This document shows positions 7,668-15,086 of a stretch of 64,000 bases of DNA, in pieces. Numbering within the stretch: position 1 is the stretch's first letter; the number at the start of each line of letters is the position of its first letter. Origin of the DNA: Paractinoplanes maris. GTDB taxonomy: Bacteria; Actinomycetota; Actinomycetes; Mycobacteriales; Micromonosporaceae. The notes under the pieces are model-generated. The model was not told the DNA's origin. It ran no database searches and saw only the letters and a list, made by a program, of their open reading frames with translations. Both the position numbers and the translations under genes were made by a program. The stretch spans positions 186,001 through 250,000 of the forward strand of contig NZ_JALPVL010000015.1 in NCBI RefSeq assembly GCF_023544465.1, given 5' to 3'.

Positions 7668-8536
7668 TGGAGTTCGGGAGCTCCGCCGGAGTCGGCCAGC
7701 CAGGTCTTCTCGAGCACGGCCAGGGTGCCGTCCTGCCGCAGCTGGTCCACGGCCGTGCTGACGCAGCCGGTCAGCGCCGAGTCCTTGTCGAGCACCAGGC
7801 CGAACTGCTCGGGCACGCCCACCTGCGGCAGCTGGCCGACGATGACGCCGTCCTTGAGCTCGGCCGCGGTCATGTAGAAGGCGGTCGGCAGGTCCACCAC
7901 GATGCCGTCGACAGTGCCGTTGACCAGGGCGGCCTTGGCGTCGTCGTTGTTGTTGAAGACCGACGGCTGGGTGCTCGGCTTGATCAGGTCGGTCACGGCC
8001 TGATAGCTCGTCGTGCCGACCTGGGCGCCCAGCTTGGCGCTCTTGAGGTCGGCGATCGACTTCGCGCCGGCGATCTTCGAGCCCTTCGTGGTGATCACCG
8101 TCTGCCGGACGAGGTAGTACGGCGACGAGAAGTCCACGGCGTTGCGGCGTTCCGGGGTGATCGAGAACTGGTTGATGTCGAAGTCGAAGGCCTTGGGACC
8201 GGGGGCGATGGCGTTGTTGAACGTCACCGAGGTCCAGATCACATTGTCCTGCGCGTATCCCAGACGCTGGGCGACCTGGTAGGCGACGGCGGACTCGAAG
8301 CCCTTGCCGTTCTTCGGGTCGTTGTCGGAATACCACGGCTCGTAGGCCGGATTGTCGGTGCCGATCGTCAACTTGCCGGCCGTCTTGGTCGACAGGGCGC
8401 CGGCGGGGCAGACGTCGCCAGAAGCGCTGGCGGACGTGGCGGGGGCGGCGTTCTCCTCGACGGGCGAGCAGCCCGCGAGGGCGGCGAGCGCGAGCACGGC
8501 GCCGCCGGTGGTGAGAAGGGTGAATCGGCTGACCAT
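7664..8536 (-). CDS. Amino-acid ABC transporter substrate-binding lipoprotein
   Basis: 290 residues, first gene of the transporter operon. An N-terminal lipoprotein signal has lipobox LAGC (Cys23), followed by a short Ala/Ser linker. The rest is an SBP_bac_3 domain: LTIGTDNPAYEPWY, GFESAVAYQVAQRLG, FDFDINQFSITPERRNAVDFSSPYY and the hinge/second-lobe GAQVGTTSYQAV. Binds a polar amino acid or related small ligand outside the membrane. Transcribed divergently from hisE with only 68 bp between the starts, so both promoters lie in that gap. Confidence 0.9.
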   Translation of the reverse strand: MVSRFTLLTTGGAVLALAALAGCSPVEENAAPATSASASGDVCPAGALSTKTAGKLTIGTDNPAYEPWYSDNDPKNGKGFESAVAYQVAQRLGYAQDNVIWTSVTFNNAIAPGPKAFDFDINQFSITPERRNAVDFSSPYYLVRQTVITTKGSKIAGAKSIADLKSAKLGAQVGTTSYQAVTDLIKPSTQPSVFNNNDDAKAALVNGTVDGIVVDLPTAFYMTAAELKDGVIVGQLPQVGVPEQFGLVLDKDSALTGCVSTAVDQLRQDGTLAVLEKTWLADSGGAPELQ

Positions 8537-8604
8537 GACCGGGAGCCTAGAACAGGTCTCACCTGCTGGGGCCGTTCGTCGCCATCCCGTGACGAGTTGG
8601 CAAA

Positions 8605-8877
8605 ATGCCTCCCGTGAAGACGTTCGAAGAGTTGTTCGCCGAGCTCCAGGCGAAGGCGGCGGAGGGAACCCCCGGTTCGTCCACCGTCGCGGCTTTGGAG
8701 CGCGGAGTCCACTTCATCGGGAAGAAGGTCGTCGAAGAGGCGGCCGAGTCCTGGATGGCAGCCGAGCACGAGGGCCCCGAGCGGGCCGCCGAGGAGATCT
8801 CGCAGCTGCTCTACCAGGCTCAGGTCCTGATGATCGCCACCGGTCTCGACCTCAAGGACGTCTATCGACATCTGTGA
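8605..8877 (+). CDS. hisE: Phosphoribosyl-ATP pyrophosphatase
   Basis: Approximately 90 residues; second step of histidine biosynthesis, hydrolysing PR-ATP to PR-AMP. All-alpha MazG-like fold with TFEELFAELQAK, KKVVEEAAESWMAA (metal-binding EExxE) and ERAAEEISQLLYQAQVLM, matching the family over its whole length. Translation may begin at ATG 8605 or at GTG 8614 (protein then begins VKTFEELF, closer to relatives); neither has a strong ribosome site. Paired with hisG as usual in actinobacteria. Confidence 0.95.
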   Translation: MPPVKTFEELFAELQAKAAEGTPGSSTVAALERGVHFIGKKVVEEAAESWMAAEHEGPERAAEEISQLLYQAQVLMIATGLDLKDVYRHL

Positions 8878-8926
8878 CGTGCCACCCCGCCTCTGACATG
8901 CGAAAGAGAGAAGGAGCACGTCCGTC

Positions 8927-9772
8927 ATGCTGCGCATCGCCGTCCCCAACAAGGGGACCCTCTCCCAGCCCGCCTCGCAGATGCTGCGGGACGCGGGTTA
9001 CCGCCAGCGCACCGATCCCAAGGACCTCGCCTGCCGCGACGAGGCCAACAACGTCGAGTTCTTCTACCTGCGCCCGCGCGACATCGCCACCTACGTCGGG
9101 TCGGGCGACCTCGACCTCGGCATCACCGGCCGCGACCTGCTGGTCGACTCGGGCGTCCCGGCCACCGAGGTGCTCGACCTCAACTTCGGCGGGGCCACCT
9201 TCCGCTGGGCCGCCCCGTCGGGCGCGATCACCTCGGCCGACGAGATCGGCGGCAAGCGCATCGCCACCGCGTATCCCGGGGTGGTCGAGCGCTATCTGGC
9301 CGAGCACGAGCTCAAGGCCGACGTCGTGCGGCTCGACGGCGCGGTCGAGAACGCCGTCCGGCTGGGCGTGGCCGACCTGATCGCCGACGTGGTCGAGACC
9401 GGCGCCACGCTGCGTCAGGCCGGCCTGGTCACGCTGGGCGAGCCGCTGCTGCGCTCGTCGGCGATCCTGATCGGCCGGGCCGAGCAAAGCGCCGGCGCCG
9501 GCGCCGCCCAGCTCATCCGCCGTCTGCAGGGCGTGCTGGTGGCCCGCAGCTACGTGATGCTGGCCTACGACGTCCGGGCCGACCTGCTCGACCGGGCCAC
9601 CGGGCTGACCCCCGGCATCGAGTCGCCCACCGTCTCGCCGCTGCACCGCGAGGGCTGGGTGGCCGTGCAGGCGATGGTGCCCCGGGCCGACGTGCACCAG
9701 GTGATGGACGAGCTCTACGAGCTGGGGGCCCGGGCCATCCTGGTCACCGACATCGCCAACTGCCGGCTGTGA
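8927..9772 (+). CDS. hisG: ATP phosphoribosyltransferase (long form)
   Basis: 281 residues, long-form HisG, the committed step of histidine synthesis (ATP + PRPP). MLRIAVPNKGTLSQPA is the family N-terminus; GDLDLGITGRDLLVDSG and VADLIADVVETGATLRQAGL, the PRPP-binding region, are intact. The last ~75 residues (LLDRATGLTPGIESPTVSPL ... LGARAILVTDIANCRL) are the ACT-like regulatory domain for histidine feedback. Preceded by GAAGGAG. Its TGA overlaps the GTG of the next gene. Confidence 0.96.
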   Translation: MLRIAVPNKGTLSQPASQMLRDAGYRQRTDPKDLACRDEANNVEFFYLRPRDIATYVGSGDLDLGITGRDLLVDSGVPATEVLDLNFGGATFRWAAPSGAITSADEIGGKRIATAYPGVVERYLAEHELKADVVRLDGAVENAVRLGVADLIADVVETGATLRQAGLVTLGEPLLRSSAILIGRAEQSAGAGAAQLIRRLQGVLVARSYVMLAYDVRADLLDRATGLTPGIESPTVSPLHREGWVAVQAMVPRADVHQVMDELYELGARAILVTDIANCRL

Positions 9773-10236
9773 GTACCGTGAAGACCGTGGATGAGACGAC
9801 CGTGACCTTCCGGCCCAAGAGGATCCGCTGGGTGGCCATCCCGGTCGCGGTGGCGGTGGCGGTGCTGTTCACCGTGCTGAGCTTCGGCCTCAAGGGGTCG
9901 GCCGGCTTCGACAACTCCGGCTCGTTCCAGCGCGGTGACCAGGCCGCCATGATCGGGCTCGGCATCCTGATCGGGCTGGGTGTGCTGGCCTTCCTGCGTC
10001 CGCGGGTGATCGCCGACGCCGAGCACATCCGGGTCCGCAACGTCGTCGGCGGATACGACCTGCCCTGGTCGGTGGTGCGCAAGGTGCGCTTCGACCGGAA
10101 CTCGCCGTGGGCCCAGCTCGAGCTGCTCGACGACGAGCAGATCTCGGTGCACGCGCTCCAGGCGGCCGACAAGGACTACGCCGTCGACGGTGTGCGCACC
10201 CTGCGAAAGCTGCACGCCGAGGCGGTGGACGCGTGA
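9769..10236 (+). CDS. PH-domain membrane protein
   Basis: 155 residues. Two hydrophobic segments (~20-42 and ~62-80) sit before a C-terminal PH-like domain of the bacterial bPH2/DUF2581 type: RPRVIADAEHIRVRNVVGGYDLPWSVVRKVRF with the conserved Trp, then QISVHALQAADKDYAVDGV. A protein of this type follows hisG in many actinobacteria; its role is unknown. The start is GTG 9769, overlapping the hisG stop (GTGA), so it is co-translated with the his genes. Confidence 0.8.
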   Translation: MSTVKTVDETTVTFRPKRIRWVAIPVAVAVAVLFTVLSFGLKGSAGFDNSGSFQRGDQAAMIGLGILIGLGVLAFLRPRVIADAEHIRVRNVVGGYDLPWSVVRKVRFDRNSPWAQLELLDDEQISVHALQAADKDYAVDGVRTLRKLHAEAVDA

Positions 10237-10256
10237 GGAATTCAACCTGGTAGAGT
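10226..10256 (+). promoter_or_regulatory. Possible infC operon promoter
   Basis: TGGACG (10226-10231) and TAGAGT (10251-10256) separated by 19 nt, overlapping the end of the PH gene. The -10 is good, the -35 is partial and the spacing is slightly long. It would start a ~280-nt leader before infC. Confidence 0.35.
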
Positions 10257-10271
10257 TGACGCCGTCGACCA

Positions 10272-10453
10272 CGCCTGCATGCCAAGTGCAGGCGCGAAAG
10301 AGGAGCCCGCTGGTTCCCACCCGACGCCCTTTCACCGAGGGCCGGGTCCGGTCACCTGGGCGTCGGAGTGATCCGGCGTCCGGGGCGCGTCCTCACGGGC
10401 GTCGATGACCGGTCGAGCGGGCCCCGCCATGCGCTTACACAGGCAGCGGGGTC
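10272..10453 (+). promoter_or_regulatory. Structured infC leader RNA
   Basis: The 299-nt non-coding stretch before infC contains three perfect or near-perfect hairpins: CGCCTGCA/TGCAGGCG (10272-10279 and 10287-10294), CCGACGCCC/GGGCGTCGG (10321-10329 and 10358-10366, enclosing further pairing), and GGCCCCGC/GCGGGGTC (10420-10427 and 10446-10453), the last followed by TCTTCTGCTTT, which looks like an attenuator. This resembles in principle the autoregulated infC/L20 leaders of other phyla, but no known Rfam consensus is recognised here. Confidence 0.55.
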
Positions 10454-10535
10454 TTCTGCTTTCCCGGCGCCCGGTTTGTCGAGGGCGCGGGGCCGACCGA
10501 CATTGGCAGACAAGTAACCGTTCTGAGGAGGCCCC

Positions 10536-11150
10536 ATCAGCGTCGAACCACGCGTTAACGAACAGATCCGTGCTCGTGAGGTCCGATTGGTCGGCCCTGA
10601 GGGTGAGCAGGTGGGCATCGTCCCGCTCGAGCGCGCCCTGCAGCTGGCCGCGGATGTCGATCTGGATCTGGTCGAGGTTGCTCCCATGGCGCGGCCGCCG
10701 GTGTGCAAGCTCATGGACTTCGGCAAGTTCAAGTACGAGAGCGCACTGAAGGCACGCGAAGCGCGGCGCAACCAGCAGCAGACCGTCATCAAGGAAATGA
10801 AGCTCCGCCCGAAGATCGACCCGCACGACTACGAGACCAAGAAGGGTCACGTGGTGCGGTTCCTCAAGGCGGGCGACAAGGTCAAGGTGACGATCATGTT
10901 CCGCGGTCGCGAGCAGAGCCGCCCCGAGCTGGGTTTCCGGCTCCTGCGCAGGCTCAGCGAAGAGATCTCGGAGCTGGGATTCGTAGAGGCCAGCCCGAAG
11001 CAGGACGGCCGAAACATGATCATGGTGCTGGCCCCGCACCGGGCGACCAAGGCCGCGGCCGTAGCGGCCGTCGCCACCAAGCCCGGTCGTGAACCCCGCG
11101 AGGGCGATGCGCCGGTCGAGACCGAGACTGCCACCACCACCGCAGAGTAG
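10536..11150 (+). CDS. infC: Translation initiation factor IF-3 (ATC start)
   Basis: 204 residues. IF-3 binds the 30S subunit, blocks 50S joining and polices the start codon. N-domain EPRVNEQIRAREVRLVGPEG and C-domain EMKLRPKIDPHDYETKKGH, VKVTIMFRGREQS and DGRNMIMVLAPH are all present. The start: an in-frame TGA lies at 10524-10526, the Shine-Dalgarno GAGGAGG at 10525-10531, and the only codon placed correctly after it is ATC at 10536. The first ATG/GTG/TTG (TTG 10587) would delete the conserved N-terminus. Non-AUG initiation is a known infC autoregulatory trait, since IF-3 rejects such codons. A C-terminal Ala/Thr/Glu tail is actinobacterial. Confidence 0.93.
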   Translation: MSVEPRVNEQIRAREVRLVGPEGEQVGIVPLERALQLAADVDLDLVEVAPMARPPVCKLMDFGKFKYESALKAREARRNQQQTVIKEMKLRPKIDPHDYETKKGHVVRFLKAGDKVKVTIMFRGREQSRPELGFRLLRRLSEEISELGFVEASPKQDGRNMIMVLAPHRATKAAAVAAVATKPGREPREGDAPVETETATTTAE

Positions 11151-11221
11151 ACAGCTTTTCCGCACGCATCGGGGGGCCACACGGCCCCCTGACGTGCGGA
11201 AAGATCAGAAAGAGGCTCCAC

Positions 11222-11416
11222 GTGCCTAAGTTCAAGCCCCACACCGGCACCGGCAAGCGGGTGAAGGTCACCGGTAAGGGCAAGATCGTCCGCGAGAAGG
11301 CCGGCAAGCGCCACCTGCTCGAGGGCAAGTCCTCGCACGTCACCCGGCGCATGACCGGCACCGTGGTCATCTCCGAGGCCGACCTGCCGCGAGTCAAGAA
11401 GCTGCTCGGCCGCTGA
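11222..11416 (+). CDS. rpmI: 50S ribosomal protein L35
   Basis: 64 residues, very basic, full-length L35. Begins MPKFKPHTGTGKRVKVTG (GTG start), with the characteristic HLLEGKSSHVTRR and the terminal VKKLLGR. Second gene of infC-rpmI-rplT; preceded by AGAAAGAGG. Confidence 0.97.
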   Translation: MPKFKPHTGTGKRVKVTGKGKIVREKAGKRHLLEGKSSHVTRRMTGTVVISEADLPRVKKLLGR

Positions 11417-11453
11417 CGCGAGCCACACCCGTTCCCCTGTTAGGAGTACCGAA

Positions 11454-11846
11454 ATGGCACGCGTCAAGCGGGCAGTCAACGCCCAGAAGAAGCGTCGCAC
11501 GTTGCTGGAGTCCGCCAGCGGATACCGCGGACAGCGCTCCCGCCTTTACCGCAAGGCCAAGGAGCAGGTGCTGCACTCGATGCAGTACGCCTACCGTGAC
11601 CGCCGTGACCGCAAGGGCGACTTCCGCCAGCTGTGGATCACGCGCATCAACGCGGGCGCCCGGGCCAACGGCCTGACCTACAACCGTCTCATCCAGGGTC
11701 TCCGCCTGGCCGAGATCGAGGTCGACCGGAAGATCCTGGCTGACCTCGCGGTGAACGACGCCGCTGCGTTCGCGGCGATCGTCGAGGTTGCGAAGGCGGC
11801 TGTCGCTGCCGAAGGCACGGGTGGCGCCGCCGCCCAGGCTGCTTAG
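11454..11846 (+). CDS. rplT: 50S ribosomal protein L20
   Basis: 130 residues: MARVKRAVNAQKKRRTLL, the ASGYRGQRSRLYRKAKEQ block and RQLWITRINAGARANGLTY are diagnostic. Essential early 50S assembly protein binding 23S rRNA domain I; in other phyla it also represses this operon. A C-terminal Ala/Gly-rich extension (last ~12 residues) goes beyond the bacterial core. Preceded by TTAGGAG and followed by a terminator hairpin. Confidence 0.97.
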   Translation: MARVKRAVNAQKKRRTLLESASGYRGQRSRLYRKAKEQVLHSMQYAYRDRRDRKGDFRQLWITRINAGARANGLTYNRLIQGLRLAEIEVDRKILADLAVNDAAAFAAIVEVAKAAVAAEGTGGAAAQAA

Positions 11847-11861
11847 TTTTCGCTTCACCCC

Positions 11862-11892
11862 AGGCGCTTCCCGATCTTTTCGGGAGGCGCCT
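11862..11892 (+). terminator. Terminator after rplT
   Basis: 13-bp stem with one G-T wobble: AGGCGCTTCCCGA (11862-11874) and TCGGGAGGCGCCT (11880-11892), loop TCTTT, 16 nt after the rplT stop. Not followed by a strong T-tract. The rest of 11893-12079 shows no gene. Confidence 0.75.
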
Positions 11893-12079
11893 GCGGCGTT
11901 TCACGACGCGGCAAAGCAAGATCAAATTCTGGATGTCCCGGCGGGGTGGGGCGTGCGGACCGTCGCTCCCGCGGGGACCGGCGCGGGCTTCGCTGGCCGC
12001 TGGCGCGTCCAGAACGCGAAACCCACACCGGCGGCGTGCGTGAGTGGGCACTCCCCAAACCAAACCCCAGGATCGGTCG

Positions 12080-12856
12080 ATGACATACACCTCTCGTACG
12101 CCTCGGATCGCCAACGCGCGGAAGTTGCAGCGGCGGCGGGATCGGGATCAGGCCGGTCGGTTCTTGGCGGAGGGGCCTCAATCCGTACGGGAAGCTTTGG
12201 CCGCGGGCGTCGTGGTGGAGCTGTTTGTCACCGAGGAGGCGGTCGAGCGGTTCGCCGATCTGGTCGCGCACGCCGAAGTGGTGTCCCTCGTGAGCGAGGA
12301 CGGGCTGGCCGCGCTGGCCGAGACCGTGCAGCCGCAGGGGCTGGTGGCGGTCTGCGAGCAGGTGGACGTGCCGTTGAAGGAAGCGCTCGGTAAGAAGCCG
12401 CGGCTGGTGGCGGTGGTGGCGGAGATCCGGGATCCGGGGAACGCGGGGACGATCCTGCGCACCGCGGACGCGGCCGGAGCCGGCGCGGTGATCTTCGCGG
12501 GGGACGCGGTCGACCCCTACAACGGCAAATGCGTCCGCGCGTCGGCCGGGTCGTTGTTTCATGTAGATGTGGTTCGTTCCCCGCTCGACGTCGTGACCCC
12601 GCTGCGCCAGGCCGGCCTTCAGGTGCTCGCCACCAGTGGTTACGGCGCCGACGACCTCGACACCCTGGCCGACGACGGCGGGCTCGGCGGGCCCACCGCC
12701 TGGCTGTTCGGCTCGGAGGCGCACGGTCTGCCCCCGGCGCTGCTCGACGCGGCCGACCGGCAGGTGCGCGTGCCGATCTACGGCGGCGCGGAGAGCCTCA
12801 ACCTGGCCGCGGCCGCCGCCGTCTGCCTGTACGCGTCGGCCCGGGCCCAGCGCTGA
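12080..12856 (+). CDS. TrmH/SpoU-family RNA 2'-O-methyltransferase
   Basis: 258 residues from ATG 12080 (MTYTSRTPRIANARKL). The N-terminal substrate-binding domain has FLAEGPQSVREAL; the C-terminal SPOUT domain carries the three trefoil-knot motifs: VAEIRDPGNAGTILRTADA (motif 1, catalytic Arg), WLFGSEAHGLP (motif 2) and VPIYGGAESLNLAAAAAVCLY (motif 3). Uses S-adenosylmethionine to methylate a ribose in rRNA or tRNA; the exact nucleotide cannot be told. This gene commonly sits between rplT and pheS in actinobacteria. Its TGA overlaps the next ATG. Confidence 0.9.
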   Translation: MTYTSRTPRIANARKLQRRRDRDQAGRFLAEGPQSVREALAAGVVVELFVTEEAVERFADLVAHAEVVSLVSEDGLAALAETVQPQGLVAVCEQVDVPLKEALGKKPRLVAVVAEIRDPGNAGTILRTADAAGAGAVIFAGDAVDPYNGKCVRASAGSLFHVDVVRSPLDVVTPLRQAGLQVLATSGYGADDLDTLADDGGLGGPTAWLFGSEAHGLPPALLDAADRQVRVPIYGGAESLNLAAAAAVCLYASARAQR

Positions 12857-13860
12857 TGCGTGCCATCGTCTACGACGCCGTCGGCGAGCCACCGCGGGTC
12901 GCCGAGGTGCCCGAACCGGTCTGCCCGGCCGACGGTGCCGTCGTCGAGGTGCGGGCCACCGGCATCTGCCGCTCCGACTGGCACGCCTGGCGCGGGCACG
13001 ACCCGGTGCCGCTGCCGCACATCCCCGGCCACGAGTTCGCCGGCGAGGTCGTCGCGATCGGCCCCACGGTCCGCGGCTTCTCGCTGGGCGACCGGGTCAC
13101 CGCGCCGTTCGTCAACGGGTGCGGCCGCTGCGAGTTCTGCGCGGCCGGCCAGGCCCAGATCTGCCCCGACCAGACCCAGCCCGGCTTCACCCATCCGGGG
13201 TCGTTCGCCGAGCGGGTCGTGGTGCGGGCGGCCGACACCAATCTGGTGCGCCTGCCCGACAGCGTCGGCTTCGTCGCCGCGGCCGCGCTGGGCTGCCGGT
13301 TCGCCACCGCCTTCCGGGCGCTGACCGGGCACGGGCCGGTGCCCGGCGACGCGACCGTGGCCGTCTACGGCGCCGGCGGCGTGGGCCTGTCGGCCATCAT
13401 GATCGCGAACGCGCTGGGCCTGCGGGTGCTGGCCGTCGACCCGTCACCCGCGGCCGGCTCGCTGGCCGCCTCGCTGGGCGCGGTGATCGTGCACGAGATC
13501 GACCAGCAGGCGCACATCGCCATCGACGCCTACGGCTCGGCCGCCACCGCCGAGGCCTCGGTGCGGGCCCTGCGCCGTGGCGGCCGGCACGTGCAGGTCG
13601 GGCTGATGCTCGGGGCCGACGCCCGCGCCCCGCTGCCCTGGGATCTCGTGGTCGCCCGCGAGTTGCGGGTCGCCGGCTCGCACGGCATGGCCGCCGTGGA
13701 CTATCCGCCGATGATCGACCTGGTGGCCCGGGGCCGCCTCGACCCGGGACGCCTGGTCGGCTCGACGATCCCGCTCGAGGCGGCCGGGGTCGCGCTGACG
13801 ACGATGGACTCGCCGATCCCGGGGCGGGCCGGAATGGTCGTCGCGGTGCGCGAGGCGTGA
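12856..13860 (+). CDS. Zinc-dependent medium-chain alcohol dehydrogenase
   Basis: 334 residues. Catalytic-zinc ligands Cys in GICRSDWHAWRG, GHE in PHIPGHEFAGEV, and the structural-zinc cluster CGRCEFCAAGQAQIC; Rossmann Gly motif VYGAGGVGLSAIMIA. These define an MDR alcohol/polyol dehydrogenase, NAD(P)-dependent; substrate unknown. Coupled to the upstream methyltransferase by a TGATG junction, although their functions seem unrelated. A similar gene is often found here in Micromonosporaceae (recollection, not checked). Confidence 0.9.
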   Translation: MRAIVYDAVGEPPRVAEVPEPVCPADGAVVEVRATGICRSDWHAWRGHDPVPLPHIPGHEFAGEVVAIGPTVRGFSLGDRVTAPFVNGCGRCEFCAAGQAQICPDQTQPGFTHPGSFAERVVVRAADTNLVRLPDSVGFVAAAALGCRFATAFRALTGHGPVPGDATVAVYGAGGVGLSAIMIANALGLRVLAVDPSPAAGSLAASLGAVIVHEIDQQAHIAIDAYGSAATAEASVRALRRGGRHVQVGLMLGADARAPLPWDLVVARELRVAGSHGMAAVDYPPMIDLVARGRLDPGRLVGSTIPLEAAGVALTTMDSPIPGRAGMVVAVREA

Positions 13861-13889
13861 CACGATATGCTCTCCGTGTGGGGACCCTG

Positions 13890-13934
13890 ATGACGCTGTT
13901 TAGCCGGCCCGCTGGTCGCGGGCCGCGGGTCTGA
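13890..13934 (+). CDS. Possible pheST leader peptide
   Basis: A 14-codon ORF, MTLFSRPAGRGPRV, lies 86 nt before pheS. It holds one Phe codon, TTT, a rare codon in so GC-rich a genome, placed just before a stable hairpin. No clear ribosome site precedes it (GTGGGGACC is weak), though an in-frame GTG at 13878 could also start it. A single Phe codon is fewer than classical attenuators carry, so this is tentative. Confidence 0.3.
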   Translation: MTLFSRPAGRGPRV

Positions 13935-13963
13935 CACACCTCGCACTCCCTGACCGGCGGGCC
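13905..13963 (+). promoter_or_regulatory. Alternative hairpins in pheS leader
   Basis: A perfect 8-bp stem CGGCCCGC/GCGGGCCG (13905-13912 and 13918-13925, loop TGGTC) overlaps the leader ORF. Its 5' arm, as GGCCCGCTGG (13906-13915), can instead pair with CCGGCGGGCC (13954-13963) with one G-T wobble. Mutually exclusive pairings downstream of a short ORF are the hallmark of transcription attenuation; function is inferred. Confidence 0.4.
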
Positions 13964-14019
13964 GCGGCTCAGCCGTGCCTCCGTACACTGCCACTCGGCA
14001 ATCCGGTGTGAGGGAGACC

Positions 14020-15081
14020 ATGTCCTACCGCAACGATCCGTACGACCCCAAGCAGGCCGCCCTGCTCGACCCGGCCGCACTCGAGGCTGCCGTTGACGAG
14101 GCCCGCAAGGCCTTCGACGCCGCGTCCGACCTGGACGAGCTGGCCACGCTGAAGTCCGCGCACCTCGGCGACCGGGCCCCCGTCTCGCTGGCCCGCCGCG
14201 AGATCGGCTCGCTGCCGCCGGCCGCCAAGTCCGACGCCGGCAAGCGGGTCAACCTGGCCCGGCAGTCCGTCCAGGGCGCCTACGACTCCCGCCTGGCCGA
14301 GCTCGAGATCGAGCGCGCGGCCCGGGTGCTGGTCACCGAGCGCGTCGACGTCACCCTGCCCTGGGACCGCCGCCCGCGCGGCGCCCGGCACCCGCTGACC
14401 ACGCTGATGGAGCACATGGGCGACCTGTTCGCCGGCATGGGCTACGACATCGTCGAGGGGCCCGAGCTCGAGCTGGAGTGGGCCAACTTCGACGCCCTCA
14501 ACATCGGGCCCGACAACGCCGTACGCGGGTCGATGGACACCTTCTACGTCGACCTGCCCGGCCTGGTGATGCGCACGCACACCTCGCCCGGCCAGGTCCG
14601 CACGATGCTCACCCGGCAGCCGCCGATCTATGTGGTCAGCCCCGGCCGGGCCTACCGCTCGGACGAGCTGGACGCCACCCACAGCCCGGTCTTCCACCAG
14701 CTCGAGGGTCTGGTCGTCGACGAGGGCATCACGATGGCCCACCTGCGCGGCACGCTCGACCACTTCGCCAAGGCGATGTTCGGCCCCGACGCGCGCACCC
14801 GCTGGCGGCCGCACTACTTCCCGTTCACCGAGCCGTCGGCCGAGTTCGACGTCTGGTTCGCCCAGCACCGCGACGGTCCGCGCTGGGTCGAGTGGGGTGG
14901 CTGCGGCATGGTCAACCCGCGGGTGCTGGTCGCCTGCGGCATCGATCCCGACCGCTATTCGGGCTTCGCGTTCGGCATGGGCGTCGAGCGCACCCTGATG
15001 TTCCGCAACGGGGTCAGCGACATGCGCGACATGGTCGAGGGCGATGTGCGGTTCACCGCCAACTTCGGAATGGAGGTCTGA
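14020..15081 (+). CDS. pheS: Phenylalanyl-tRNA synthetase alpha subunit
   Basis: 353 residues from ATG 14020, with GAGGGAG just upstream. The N-terminal coiled-coil tRNA-binding region includes LKSAHLGDRAPVSLARREIGSLP. The class II catalytic core shows motif 1 (HPLTTLMEHMGDLFAGMGY), motif 2 (RTHTSPGQVR ... GRAYRSDELDATHSPVFHQ) and motif 3 (GFAFGMGVERTLM). Forms an alpha2beta2 enzyme with PheT to charge tRNA-Phe. Five nucleotides separate it from pheT. Confidence 0.97.
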   Translation: MSYRNDPYDPKQAALLDPAALEAAVDEARKAFDAASDLDELATLKSAHLGDRAPVSLARREIGSLPPAAKSDAGKRVNLARQSVQGAYDSRLAELEIERAARVLVTERVDVTLPWDRRPRGARHPLTTLMEHMGDLFAGMGYDIVEGPELELEWANFDALNIGPDNAVRGSMDTFYVDLPGLVMRTHTSPGQVRTMLTRQPPIYVVSPGRAYRSDELDATHSPVFHQLEGLVVDEGITMAHLRGTLDHFAKAMFGPDARTRWRPHYFPFTEPSAEFDVWFAQHRDGPRWVEWGGCGMVNPRVLVACGIDPDRYSGFAFGMGVERTLMFRNGVSDMRDMVEGDVRFTANFGMEV

Positions 15082-15086
15082 CCCCG

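Noticed and set aside
10587..11150. infC beginning at TTG 10587
   Set aside because: It would remove the conserved N-domain residues and has no ribosome site.
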